Assembly (NCBI RefSeq): GCF_009870125.1
Contig: NC_046680.1
Span: forward strand, 11,346,001-11,410,000
Direction: 5' to 3'
DNA: 64,000 bases
Origin: Drosophila pseudoobscura
Lineage: Eukaryota > Arthropoda > Insecta > Diptera > Drosophilidae
A program made the position numbers and the translations under genes. Below, piece by piece: positions 22,272 to 34,670 of this stretch (the first letter of the stretch is position 1; every line of letters starts with the position of its first letter). Under the pieces are notes generated by a model. It saw nothing but the letters and a program-made list of their open reading frames with translations, had not been told where the DNA came from and searched no databases.

Positions 22272-22885
22272 GTTTGAGTACAGTGCTGATATTATGTTGG
22301 AGCTCCAACTATAATTAATCTATCTTAATAATATTGTGTAGAAATTTTTGTATAAACAATGTTAGATGCAGCTTAGAGTGACCTTAACTGGATAGCTACA
22401 AAACGGCACCGCATCTTCAGTGAAATATTCGGAACGAAACGCAAGTCACTTTTCAGAATAACATGTTCACATATTCACAGTTAAAAACGAGCAATAAAAT
22501 CTAAAAATGCTTCTACTTATATAGACGGGTTGTAAGAAAGAAATCCAATTAATTGCTGTAAAGTTTATTCTTAAAAATTCACTTTTAAATTTAGTGGACT
22601 AAAAAAAAAACAAAAAAGACAAAAAACTCTTATTTGATAATTAGCGGAAGGACTTTATGATATATGAAAATAACTGTATTCGGTTTTACAACATTCAGAA
22701 GACATTTTTACTATGATGTTAATAATAACAAAGTTTATGTATGAATGTGTATTTATTCCATCGTTTCAAAGTCGTCCCAACAACGTGGAACCCGTTGGTA
22801 CACTTCTGCTCTCCAAACTGCCACTGTCGCACTTCATGGAAGTTGGTCACACCTGATGTGTTAATCCTCATAATAAAGTAAAAAA
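22272..22885. other. Divergent promoter region of Not11 and IntS1
   Basis: A 614-bp AT-rich spacer between two divergent housekeeping genes. A motif 1 element sits near its right end; no gene or repeat is seen. Confidence 0.5.
22844..22854 (+). promoter_or_regulatory. Motif 1-type core promoter element of IntS1
   Basis: TGGTCACACCT lies 32 bp upstream of the IntS1 start codon and matches motif 1 apart from the last bases. The 5' UTR must therefore be very short. Confidence 0.6.
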
Positions 22886-25800
22886 ATGGATCGCGGAAAA
22901 GGTGGATCGGGTAGATCACAGAAAAAGGTGCCACTTGGTGGGGAACTGTTTGCGCTTGGAACAAAGAGCTGTCGAGATGATCCAAAATCCAAAATTATTC
23001 CCATTAAACCCATACTGTCATCAGAAAGAAAGCGGGAAGCATCGTCCGCCCTAGGAAATCCATCCAAACGATTCCGAGGAAATCTGAAAGATTCTGGAGC
23101 GGACACCTCCACTGGCAGTAGTCAATATGAAACATGGGAACAGTTTGCCGTCGAATGCGACTTGGAAAATATTATTGAAGCCATATATGCAGCACTGGAG
23201 CAAAACGACACTGATTCCGTGGGTAGACTAGTATGTGGAGTCATAAAGCACACGACAACAAATGCATCCAGATCCAAGGTGGATAATATTGGCATTCTTG
23301 CCCTGATATACGTGGCGAAACTGCAGCCACAAGTATTCTGCACAGATATCGTTGCCTTCGCTCTGTTGTCCTTTTTGCGTCGCGAAGCCAATGTTAAGAT
23401 GCGGTACAATACCAATCTGCACATACTGTTTACGAACCTGCTAACCAGGGGATTTGTGGACGTACCGCAGTGGCCAGAAGTACTGCTGCGAACGTACATC
23501 GACGATGCTGTCAACGAGCGCTACTGGGCGGACAATGAGTACTGTGCGTCCTACGTTAAGAATGTTTGCGCAGCTTTCAAAACACGCACTCCCCACCTAA
23601 GCCTACTCCGCTGGGATGCGAGCACGGCCATACCCTCGGCTCACAGGGATAGTGTTACCATCGACGACGACTCTGGAGATAATTCGACGCAAAGTCTAGA
23701 TGCCAGCCCCTTAAATTCTGAGCTAGAGCCGTTGCCAGACTCAATTGGCGCCGTCAAGGCACGATTCAGCGATGAGACTGTCCAGAAGCATGTCAGCGAG
23801 GCGATTCGGGACCAGTTGAACAAACGCCAGCAGCAGGATAATTACACTAGGAATTTCCTGAAGTTCCTCTGCACCACGTCAGGCATAGCCGAGGTTCGCT
23901 GTCTGAGTATTTCCCGCCTGGAGCTGTGGATACACAATGGCAAGCTCGTGAAGTTCGCCCAGCAACTTCTCTCGTATATCTGCTTCAACATCAAGGGGCG
24001 CAACACTCAGGATAACGAAGTTCTTTTGGTGTTGGTGAAAATGCGTCTGAAAACTAAACCCCTGATCAATCATTATATGTCCTGCCTCAAGGAAATGATC
24101 TACTTGCAGCCCGATATATTGGGCACTGTCATGAAGCTGGTGGTTCAAAACGAGCTTTCAAACACCAGAAACCCAAACAATATGGGAATGCTAGGTAAGC
24201 AAACAGTTTTACTAAACATTACCTTTTATTTATACTCTCCTTTTTATAGCCACAATGTTTCAAACATCTGCGGACCAATCAGCTGCAAATCTGGCCGAAA
24301 TTTACCAGGAATTTCTACTACAGAGGGACGATTGTCTGAGGACATTACGGGTCTTCTTGAGGGAGCTTGTGCGCATGCTGCGCTTCGACGTGAATCTAGT
24401 TAGGTTCTGCAAAACATTTCTTAGCGAACGAGAGGACCTCACCCCGCAAATAGAACAGTTTGAGTTCAAGGAGCGCATATTCCATTCAATGGTAGACATT
24501 GTCTGCCTCTGCATGTTCCTTTCGGCCACACCGCAGGCGCGTGAGGCCAGCCTCTCGCTGAAGAACAATCGCGATGTGAAAAATAACCAAGCCCTGCTCA
24601 AGCTGTACAACCAAATGGGACAGATTCAACTGGACACGGTGTCGTGGATGTACGAAACGGTGCCGAACGTTTTCAAAATAACTGGCATTGAGTACCACCA
24701 GGCGCTGCACAAGCTGCTCCTGCTGGACACACCCGAGCAGTATTCACGGTGCGATCAGTGGCCCTCGGAGCCAGAGCGGGTGGCCATATTGCGGATCATC
24801 TCGGAGACGCCCATTCACGAGGAGACCCTGCTGCGCATTATTTTGATTGGAATCACCAAAGATATACCCTTTTCGATTGCCAACACCTTCGATATATTGT
24901 TTTTGGTTATCAAGCGCGTTTCTGGAATGAAGACCAGCAATATTCCCGCCGTGCAGGCCAATAAGTTCGACATAATAGACTTCCTGTTTAATATGTCCGA
25001 ATACCACCATCCGGAGAACATTCGACTGCCCTCGGACTATGAGCCTCCGAAGCTGGCCATCATTGCCTTTTACTGGAAGACCTGGCTGATTCTACTCATG
25101 ATATCCGCCCACAATCCCTCGACATTTGGGGCCTTCTGCTGGGATCACTATCCCACAATGAAAATGCTGATTGAGATATGCATTACGAGCCAGTTTGTGA
25201 ATACCGCGGCCAGCAAGGACGAGTTGCAGGTAAATTGTAAACAAAACACTAGCATTTCCATTACCCGATTATCCCTCTTGACACTTAATGCAGATAATGA
25301 CTGTGGAAAGAGACCATATCCTGCAGTTTGAAACATATTTGGCGGCGCAAACGTCTCCGAATGCAGTCATCACTGAGGAGAACGCAATTCTGATTACACA
25401 GCTAATGCTAATGGCTCCGCTGGGAGCACCGCGCAAGGTGCCGTCTATGGTATTGGATCAAATGAAGTTCCTCAATCAGACGTACAAGCTCGGCCACTTG
25501 TTCTGCCGCTGTCGCAAGCCCGACCTGCTGCTGGACATAATTCAAAGGCAGGGCACCACTCAGTCCATGCCGTGGCTGTCGGATTTGGTTCAGAATAGCG
25601 AGGGAGACTTTAGTCACCTGCCGGTGCAGTGCCTGTGCGAGTTCCTCCTATTCAATGCAGTTAATATTAACGAGGAGAACAGCCGTGATGCCGAACTGGT
25701 GAATTTCCTGCGCAATTTAACATTTGACGCCACCCTCAACCATCAGATCGTGTGCGAGCTACTGGATTATATATTCAGACGGCTTTCCTCCACTGTGAAG

Positions 25801-28800
25801 CAGTCGCGGGTGGCCGCTCTTTCCGGCCTCAACATCATCTTCAGGCACTCGGATGACTACGAGCATGAATGGCTATTGAAATCGATCCAGCAGATACCGC
25901 ATTTCTTCGAGGTGAAACCGTTTATAATTCCACAGCTGCGAGCTGCCTGCCAAGTGGAGAACTGCCCAGAGCTGATCATGGCCTACATTCAGTTCATTAC
26001 AGCCCACACGATGGGCGATCCCGTGAACGAAATGCTCGACCATGTGATCGATATGGCCCAATTGATTGTGGAGCGCAGCACCATGTTTCAGCACATTATC
26101 ATATCACAGGAGGACTATGACTATGCGCCAGACGATACTCGCATCCAGACGCTCAAGTGTTTGTTTGTCATGTTCAACAACTACATTATCAAGCTGAGGG
26201 AGTACCACGAGCCCTACGAGTGGACCGAGTACCCGGATCTGCTGATGGTGCAGTTCGATGATGGCGTGCAGCTTCCTCTGCACATCAACATCATACACGC
26301 CTTTATTATACTGCTCACGTATTCGAACAACAACATGCCAGAGTCCATACCAATTCTGGATTACTGGTTTCCCCCCGGACGACCGGCGCCCGTCGCCTTT
26401 CTGCCCAGCATGCCGCAGGAGCAGGTGCAACTGCTGCCCGACTGGCTGAAGCTGAAAATGATCCGATCCTCGGTGGACAGGCTAATCGAGGCCGCACTGC
26501 ATGACCTGACGCCCGACCAGATTGTGCTCTTTGTGCAAAACTTTGGCACCCCCGTGAACTCCATGTCCAAGCTACTGGCCATGCTGGACACGGCAGTGCT
26601 CGAGCAGTTTGATCTGGTCAAGAACGCCATACTCAACAAGGCCTATCTGGCGCAACTAATTGAGATTCAGCAGGCGCGTGGTGCCAAGAATGGACATTAT
26701 ACGGTCCAAGCCCTCGACCTGCACTCCCATTCCCAGACGGTGCCGGATCTGCCCAGACTCAGTGTGATTATTCAGGAGAATATTGAAATTGGGGACTATG
26801 ATGCCAACGATGCCAGCAGTAGCAAAAGCAGTAGCAACATCACCAGCAGCAACAGCTTAACCAAACAGTTGGTTCAGAGGGTACTCACCCAGCCAGATCA
26901 GGGTTTGATTTGCCGCACCGATTGCCGGGATCTGATCCATCATCTCCTCGAAATCGTGATAAGTCCACATAGAACCAGCAGCAACAACGATCTGCTGGCC
27001 ACTGTAACCGAGGTGGTGGCCAAGCTGCCGCCCGATCGTAGCGTGGATTTTGAGAGGGCCATCATAATGAGTCGGCATGCCAGCACCCTGCTGCGGGCAT
27101 TCTTCAGCTGTATGCTGCACCGCGACAGCTATCGCATTCTGGAGAAAAGCCTGCAAAAGAATTTCAAAATCTTCAGGCAAAATTTTAGCCTAGATATGAG
27201 CCTGCTGCAGAGCACTGAGCTGTATCACGATAGCCTGGTGTTTATGCTGCGAAACTCTCGGGACATTTACTTTCAACAGTTCAAGGGCAAAAGTGCTTTA
27301 TTGGCCAGGAAGAAGATCGTTAGGGACACCATCAAAAGTTTCGATGCACCGAAAATGGATAGCAGCAGCAGCAGCAGCATAAGCCACAGTTGCCACAATG
27401 AACAGATCTTCCAAAATGGTCTCTTTATCGATTGGCTATCTGAAGTAGATCCCGAAATAGTGACCAGCCAGCTGCTGAAGGAGAAGTTCCTGTTCTCCAA
27501 GTCGTGCAGTGAGTTTCGATTCTATCTGCTGTCGCTGATAAACCACCAGACAAATTGGGACACCATCGAAAGGATAGCAGAGTTCCTGTTCAGGGAGTTC
27601 CGGGCAGAATACGATTATAGCACGGTACTTAACTATTTCGAGGCACTGACCACCAATCCGAAACTGTGGAAAGGGAGGGAGAAGTCCTCTTCCAAGAATG
27701 CCCGCCCCGATCCCTTTTTCCTGCTCAAAGACTCAGAGCTGGAGCCATTCACACATTTTATGCTGCACGAAGGAGTCTCCGAGATTAAGGTCGACAGCAG
27801 AGGCTACGACTTCAAGCTATGTTCCAGAATGCAGCTGCTGTTCAAGCTAACAGAGAAGCGAAGGGACCTGATGGTCAAGGTTATGGATTATGTGGAGGAG
27901 AGCTCGGTGTCCGATTATCTGAAACTGCAGGTCCTGCAACAGATGTACATCATGTATCCGCGCATCAAGTTTCTGCGGCCCAGCAAAGATGGCGAGAGAT
28001 CGTATAAGTTACAGACCCTGAAGGGCTGCCAGGCCGACAATGTCTCGAATAATTTGATAACGTGCTTGGGTAGCCTAGTGGGAAAGAAAGACTTTGAAAC
28101 ATTGTCGACTGACACGGAGCTGCTTCTGCGGAAGCTGGCCGCATCCCATCCGCTACTCTTTCTGCGTCAGTTGAGCGTACTCTCTTCGATAATGCAGGGC
28201 CGGGCACAGATCACCATGAAAGCGCTTCGCGAGGAGCATCACTTCCATCGGTTCGTGCAGATCCTTAGGACCCTGGAGCTTCTGCAGCCAACTATTTTCG
28301 AAGACTCGTACAAGACCGAAATCCAGACAACCCTCTCCTGCTATTTTAACTTCTTCAAGCACCACAGCTCGGTCAAGGAGGCCTTCCAGATGCTCAGCAA
28401 GTTTGTGCAGGTACTGCAGGCATATATAAACTACAACCCGTCCAGTGCCCTGCTGTTCATCGAACAGTACGTGGGCATACTGATGGAGCTGGCCGCCAAG
28501 TACACATCGCTGGGCAAGCTGCAGGTCCTCGTCCAGGCAGTGGCCCTGCTTCAGCACAAGTCGAACTTCCTCTCTGAGCTGGACGACGAGGAGGTTCGGT
28601 ACGAGTATGAGCTGGACGAGCACTTTGAGGTGAAGCCATCGGCTAGCAAGCCAGTGGTAGCCGAGATTGAGCCTTTAGAGGGCAGCGCGAGCAATGTTCC
28701 GGTGGCAGACGTCGTGGGTGTCCGAGGGCCCTCTTCAGTTCTGACTTTGAGCTCGTACAGCAGATCGAACTACACGGACATATCGCCGCACTTTCTTGAC

Positions 28801-29235
28801 CTAATCAAGATCATCAAGCAGTCCAACATGGAGGACGTCGTGCTGGGGCCAATGCAGGAGCTGGAGTGCCTCACATCTAAGAGGTTTGTGTTCATCAACG
28901 AGCTCTTCGAGCGGCTGCTCAACCTGATATTCTCGCCGAGTGCCCAGATACGATCGATTGCCTTTATAATCCTGATTAGGCATCTGAAACACAATCCGGG
29001 AAACTCGGACATCAACGTGTGCACCCTAAACGCCTACATACAGTGCCTGAGGGACGAGAATTCGTCGGTGGCAGCGACAGCGATCGATAACCTGCCAGAG
29101 ATGTCGGTACTACTGCAGGAGCATGCCATCGAAATCTTATCGGTTGCATTTTCCCTGGGCCTCAAGTCGTCACTGAACACCTGCCCTCCCATCCGGAAGG
29201 TTCTGCAGACATTAGTGATCCAGCATGGCTATTAA
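22886..29235 (+). CDS. IntS1: Integrator complex subunit 1
   Basis: The largest Integrator subunit, a scaffold of the RNA polymerase II-bound complex that cleaves snRNA 3' ends and attenuates transcription. Three coding exons, 22886-24194, 24250-25229 and 25294-29235, join in phase to 2,076 residues. The N-terminus is basic and unordered (KKVPLGGELFALG near residue 15). The rest is helical and HEAT-repeat like throughout, with the conserved block around residues 480-1,100 typical of INTS1, a Ser/Asn-rich insert near 1,275-1,290, and a C-terminus ending LVIQHGY. The two introns are 55 and 64 bp. Codon use is GC-rich at third positions compared with most neighbours, usual for a long conserved gene. 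Confidence 0.95.
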
Positions 29236-29526
29236 GTGTCCATTGGAGGTTGTTTTCACTCCTAATCGGTGAATACGTATTGTAAAGATAGTCTTATCGA
29301 GTGTTTAAGTTGCTTGGCCTGCGGGGCCCTGCGGACAGGGTGGCAAACAAATAAATAATAAGTTATATATTTCATTCATTTTCTTTATTTCTACTGAAAA
29401 TACAAATTATGTAGAAAATTCTCTTACAAATTGGCGATCTCAACAGGATACATATGTTTTGATCGCTGTTTTATGCATGCCTTTCTTGTTCGTTAAATGC
29501 AATGCACAGTGCTTTCTCCATACAGT

Positions 29527-31954
29527 TTATTGGCGGTCAGTGGCGCGAAGCTTCTCCTCGACGGCTTCCCGGGAGGCTTCGGACAGATCGGTGGCTTGTA
29601 TATACTTTTGTACGCCCACCAGCGATTTCTTGAGAGCATCGAAAGAGCTGGAATACAACATCTTCTTCTTAACCTGCAACAAAAAAGAACAAAGAACAAA
29701 TGTGGCATTAATTAACTGTAATTAACCCACACATGGCTGGGTTGGGTTATCTTCATACCTTAGCAGTATCGGGACACCACGACATAAGGAACAGCTTTTG
29801 CTTCTTTGAACTCTCAGAGGTGCCTTGGCATTGATGCATGTACTCAAAGTCGAACAATCCATATCTGTTGAATTGAAATAAAAATCGGTTATTATAGGCT
29901 GTCGAGTTATCCGTTTTTACGAAGATTAAGCTACATTTACAATCGCAGATCTGCTTGGTTCGTGCGGAGGACACCAATGCTTGGTGAATCCCGCTTTTAA
30001 AGTCTTCGATGTTCGGATGCGATCCGGATACGAATAGACAAAATAAAGATAAAATAATGGGAAAAACGTAAGAATCTCAGAGGAACAGGTCCCTTATACT
30101 ATTAAGAAATAATAACTGAGGGATCACATTTAATTTGTCTTGGATTTTAAAATGTGGATGCATGCGGAACAGACACTACTAAACATGGTACATGGAAGTA
30201 AAACTTACCGGCATTCGCCAGGACCGCATTTCTGGATATCTTCTAGAAACTGGTCGTATTCGCTGTTGCGATCTGCCACAGTTTCCACATCGATCTGCTT
30301 TTCGTCACGGATGTAGAAAATGACATAACGATGCTTTTTGTCCTTTTTGATTTCCTCGTATGTAGTCTTGCAGACATCGGACACAGTTACACCTGAAGCC
30401 TGTCAAAATTCAAAGTAAATATTTTCCATGTTAATGGCAAGAACTAAATGATTTATTTTAAATGTTTGTAAAGGCGCCAAAAACCATTCTACCGTATATT
30501 ATACATGTGTACCCCTGTGTGTGTATTAGTGTCTGTTGTGCGTCAACACAACTCAACTCCCCCTGTGTCTGAGCCAACACTATTGCCGTCTCTTTTTAAC
30601 TATATGAAAATGTTGCAGTCATTGCCGGCAATAACAACAAATAAGTATGCAAAGTAATAACTTTTTCTTTATTTTATTCGTATTTATGCACCGTATTTAT
30701 TCATAGCTTATTTATTTATCTTAAAATGGTTGCAATAAAATCAATCTCCGAAATAATTTACAGGGATGACAGTGGGTGTGGCACCATTTACAGTTTCAAC
30801 CCGGCAAAAGTTCAAGGGTAATTTTACAACTGCCGGCAAAACTAAGGGCAAACAAAAGTAATAAAACATGAAATGCTGTGGGTTTTAGTCGAAGTTGAGA
30901 AACGCCACATGGTTTAATAATTTGAAGACCCTTACTTTCTAAGTACTCAAGGATTTACACATATTTTCGTGCAATATTCGGCAATCGGGAATACATTTTT
31001 CCTACATACAAACGTCTGTGGCCATCACACACACATTCATACAAATGCAAGCGAGCATGTATTCAAGCATACACACGCACAGGCGGCGGCAGGGAAATGA
31101 TCGGATCGCTCTCCACACACCTTAAATATGTATTCCGGCGATACATATATGGATATATATTTATACATATTTCGGTATAGTTATATATTTGTACATTCGT
31201 CCGTGGGAGAACATGCAGATACATACAGACATGTGTACATATTAATAGCCATCGAAATAAAAAAAGCGGCATATACCTACACACACATGAATACATATAT
31301 TTGTGTGTAAAAATATATACACATGCAAAAGTGTGAGTGTATAAGCGTGCCTATTTTTCTCCAATTTTTCTTTCTGGTTCGCTTCGGCCAAGACGCCGCC
31401 TCCGCCACCCATTTGGAAGAGAAAATTGTACATATGTACATATGCACCGCCTAAAACCTTTTCTTCTTCGATTAAGTTCTGCAATTGCCATTTGGCAATT
31501 TGCGTGAATCGCGAAAAGTATGGAAGCACTTTAATAAATGAGTAATATCCGTTCCTACCAATGACTAATTTGGTTTACATACATGTGTATGGAAGCATGC
31601 ATACACATGAACATATATCGCCGAATATAGCCAACGTTGGTTATATATGTATATTTGCAAAAAGTTTGAACAGATGTACTATTATTTTATATATATTATA
31701 AATATATGCACACCCTTGTAAAAATATATGTCCAGATATCAAACACATATACAGTTTTCAAAGGAGCTGCATATGATTCATCCAAACATACAAATATGCA
31801 TGGATTTGTGTATCAAGATATACACTTAAATCAGCTATACCTATGAATATATATGTACAAATATATGTATAAATATATAAATTTATACAGATAAATTTCT
31901 ATGGTTGGTCCTTTTTATTTTTATTAATAATTAAATCGTTCAAATACATACCAT
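29527..31954 (-). CDS. tsr: Twinstar, ADF/cofilin
   Basis: The fly cofilin, which severs and depolymerises actin filaments. Four minus-strand exons, 31954-31952 (the ATG alone), 30399-30209, 29864-29759 and 29673-29527, join to exactly 148 residues, the known length. Residues 2-5 are ASGV; Ser3 is the site phosphorylated by LIM kinase in the family. The ADF-H fold follows, with KDKKHRYVIFYI, then QLFLMSWCPDTAKVKKKMLY, the actin-binding long helix. A start codon alone in its exon followed by a long first intron is shared with other Drosophila genes such as RpL39 here. A decayed hAT element begins only 87 bp upstream of the ATG. Confidence 0.97.
30400..31951 (-). other. Large first intron of twinstar
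   Basis: A 1.55-kb intron rich in ACATACATATG and CACACA low-complexity sequence, especially at 31.0-31.9 kb. Long first introns of this kind in Drosophila often carry regulatory elements, but no specific site is identified. No open frame here looks coding. Confidence 0.5.
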
Positions 31955-32040
31955 TTTTCTTTTAGTTTAGCACTTTCACAAAAATTCAAAAATTCAGATT
32001 TATATGTTACAAATACTGCTCAACCTTTTCCGTCTTTCGC

Positions 32041-32678
32041 TAGTGATGGTGTAAAAAACATCGATTCATCGAGCATCGATGTTTTTCTGCCGATGTTTAC
32101 TGATGTTGTCCGATGTTTTTACTTCTTCTGATGTATCGATGTTTTGCAAAACATCGATCAATTAATTTCAAATCTGTAAGCAGCAAACACAGCAATGCCT
32201 GCCTCATTTGAAAGCAATCCTTCGTGTTTTTGGGACGGTATGAAAAGTACCTATCCTAATTTATACAAAATTGCAATGCAATTTTTGACGTTAATGGCAT
32301 CTTCTGGGTGTATTTTGAACGGGCCGCATTTTGGTTTTTGCAAAGCATTGACAAATAGTACTTATTTTAAATATTAGTTATCTCTGATGGTAGATATCAG
32401 TGATATTTAAAAGACTGCTATGAAAGCATAATCATTTCTTTTATGTTAAATATTGTTTCGTTTAGTCCTATGATATGTAAAACTCTGCTATGAAAGCTCA
32501 AGTTTAATTTTTCCTTTGTTGAATATTCTGTTTTATAATCAAATGGGAAAGTTTTGAAACATCGGTCATCATCGATGCATCGAAGAATCAATCCGATGTA
32601 TCAATCCAACATCGATGTTTGATTTTGAGAACATCGATGGACATCGAATCCATGTTTTCATTTAAATTTACATCACTA
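32041..32678 (+). mobile_element. Decayed hAT-type element next to the twinstar 5' end
   Basis: Terminal repeats TAGTGATGGTGTAAA at 32,041 and TTTACATCACTA ending at 32,678 are inverted copies if two bases are skipped. Inside, both ends carry dense ATCGATG/CGATGTTT subterminal repeats. The middle holds an open frame (32,195-32,377, plus strand) reading WDGMKSTYPNLYKIAMQFLTLMASSG, which resembles the C-terminal dimerisation region of hAT transposases (W, YPxLxxLA, PASS). Only this fragment of transposase remains. I found no clear 8-bp target duplication, so the ends are old or slightly misplaced. Confidence 0.65.
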
Positions 32679-32697
32679 ATTTGGTGTAGAGGGACAC

Positions 32698-32763
32698 TAT
32701 CGATGGTAAGACACTATCGCGCTACTAAATATCGATGGTTCAATGTTTCGATAGTGGGCGATA
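32698..32763. promoter_or_regulatory. Cluster of five CGATA sites (BEAF-32/DREF-like)
   Basis: Within 66 bp there are three TATCG (32,698, 32,715, 32,730) and two CGATA (32,749, 32,759). CGATA clusters are the known binding pattern of the BEAF-32 boundary protein and overlap the DRE bound by DREF. The site lies just upstream of the hAT remnant and so upstream of twinstar; it may be part of that promoter or a boundary. Confidence 0.45.
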
Positions 32764-33039
32764 GTGGGAAGCACAGAATAACCGTGCAAGCGTCATAGCC
32801 CACTAAAGCCCCCTATATTTAAATAGTTCAACTACTTGAGGTAAATGGCGGAAAATATTACTGATTGTAAATTCTTCTTGAGGATTCATGCCATCTCTAC
32901 TATAAACTTAAAAAAAAAAACGATATTTTTCAGCTTAACTGCGCTAAAATGATTAAATTTTCATTATTTTCAGTGCAAAATTGAAATACCCCCTTGGCTT
33001 GTAATAGGTTAATCGTTCTCCGTCAGGATTGGAAACCAT

Positions 33040-34670
33040 ATTCCTCATATTCTTTGTTCCGTTGAATATTAACAGCTATATAGAACATTTATCCATGCCC
33101 ACATAACTATATCCGTTTAATTAAACTATTCTGAACTTGACTGGCTTATTTTAAATACTTGCTTTTATTGCATTTTGCGTAAAAAGAGGTTTTAGCGAAA
33201 TCAGTCAAACAAAAAACAAGTAGCGAAATAGGTCAATCAAAACAAACGAAAAAGGAAATTCGTTCATATTGCTCAATTTTGATATTCCATTGAATAATGC
33301 TGACTAACTAAATCTCTCAGCAATGCCCACATAATTTTATACGATTAATGAATTAATTTTCTACAAGATTGGATAGTTTTTAATCCTTGCTTTTATTGTA
33401 TTTATTGTAAAAAAAGGTTTGAACGAAAAAGTCCAACAAAAAAAGAGTCACTATGTTGCGTGTAGGCCTTTGTATACCCTATTTTGTTAATTTTATATGA
33501 AGATGAAACGTGATTTATAAAGACCTTTTCTCAAATTGATATTCCTTAGACATATTCAAGTACATTATTAGTATCTTGTGGATATTTATCTCGATCCTGA
33601 TACCTACTGAGCCTTGGAAGACAAACGTATTCACAATTCTATAACATCCATTTCCCCCAGGGTATGTGTGCATGGAATTAGCAACATTTGTGCATGGAAT
33701 TAGCAACATTTGTGTATGGAATGGGACTCATTGTTGCAATAGCGAAACTGCGGCGAATCGGGTATTGCGTGTATTTCATGCTATATAGATTTGCCCACTT
33801 AGCTTCATCCCATAGATAAATGCATTTTCTACAAGATTGTTTCTTTTAATTACCTTTATATATTTTATTTTGACCAAAAAACGGTTTTCAAGTAAATGTT
33901 GCCGCAACTTTTGTGTATGGAATGCGCAACATTTGTGTATGGAATGAGACTCATTGTTGCTAAAGCGAATTGGGGCAAAATGCGGCGAACTGCGGCGAAC
34001 TGCGGCGAATTCAAATTTTCTCATATTCTTTGTTCCGTTGAATAATACTATCTATATGGAATATTTAGCCATGCCCACTCAATTTTGCACGATTGATGAA
34101 TCAATTCTATACTTGATTGGCCTATTCAAAAAACTTGCATTTATTGGGTTTTTATATAATATTGAAAATGAAATTAATAGATGACAAAAATACAATTTAG
34201 CACTAAAAAACACCACATGGGAGCGCGGCGAAAACCAGTTTCTACAGTATATACGGTCTCACTTGAAAAATATACCGAAAGGTGCGCGCCAAATCGAACT
34301 TTTTTGAATGTGAGCGACAAGGACTTAAATGTTGTCAACCGGGCCTTTATCTATGCCCATATAATTTTATACGATTAATGAATCAATTTTCTATTTGACT
34401 GGCCTATTTTAAACATTTGTTTTTTTGCATTTTGCGTAAAAAGAGGTTTTAGCGAAAATGGTCACACAAAAAAAACAATGAGGGTAGTCGTTCCTTTTGT
34501 TTAACTTTGATATTCCGTCGAATATAGCTAGATGAAACATTTTGTCATGCCCACATAATTTTATCCGATTAGTGAATCAATTTTCTACTTGACTGGCCTA
34601 TTTTAAACATTTGCTTTTATTGGATTTCTTTATATCGTTGAAAATATAATAAACGGGGAATTTTTTTAGC
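33040..34670. repeat. Diverged tandem array, about six units of 200-280 bp
   Basis: A composite unit recurs: TTCCGTTGAATA, then ATGCCCACATAATTTTA, then GATTAATGAATCAATTTTCTA, then CTTGACTGGCCTATTTTAAA, then CATTTGCTTTTATTG and AAAAGAGGTTTTAGCGAAA. Copies of the CTGGCCTATTTT part start near 33,133, 33,361, 33,830, 34,108, 34,390 and 34,592. Units are diverged and some carry extra sequence between parts, such as the GTGTATGGAAT block at 33.66-33.96 kb. No protein coding is seen. The repeat family is not recognised. Confidence 0.7.

Noticed and set aside
24255-25331. Separate gene between the IntS1 parts
   Set aside because: It is exon 2 of IntS1; phase and GT-AG signals join it to both neighbours.
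31063-31529. Several open frames with YIYIYTH-type peptides in the twinstar intron
   Set aside because: Low-complexity ACATAC/CACA sequence translated in different frames.
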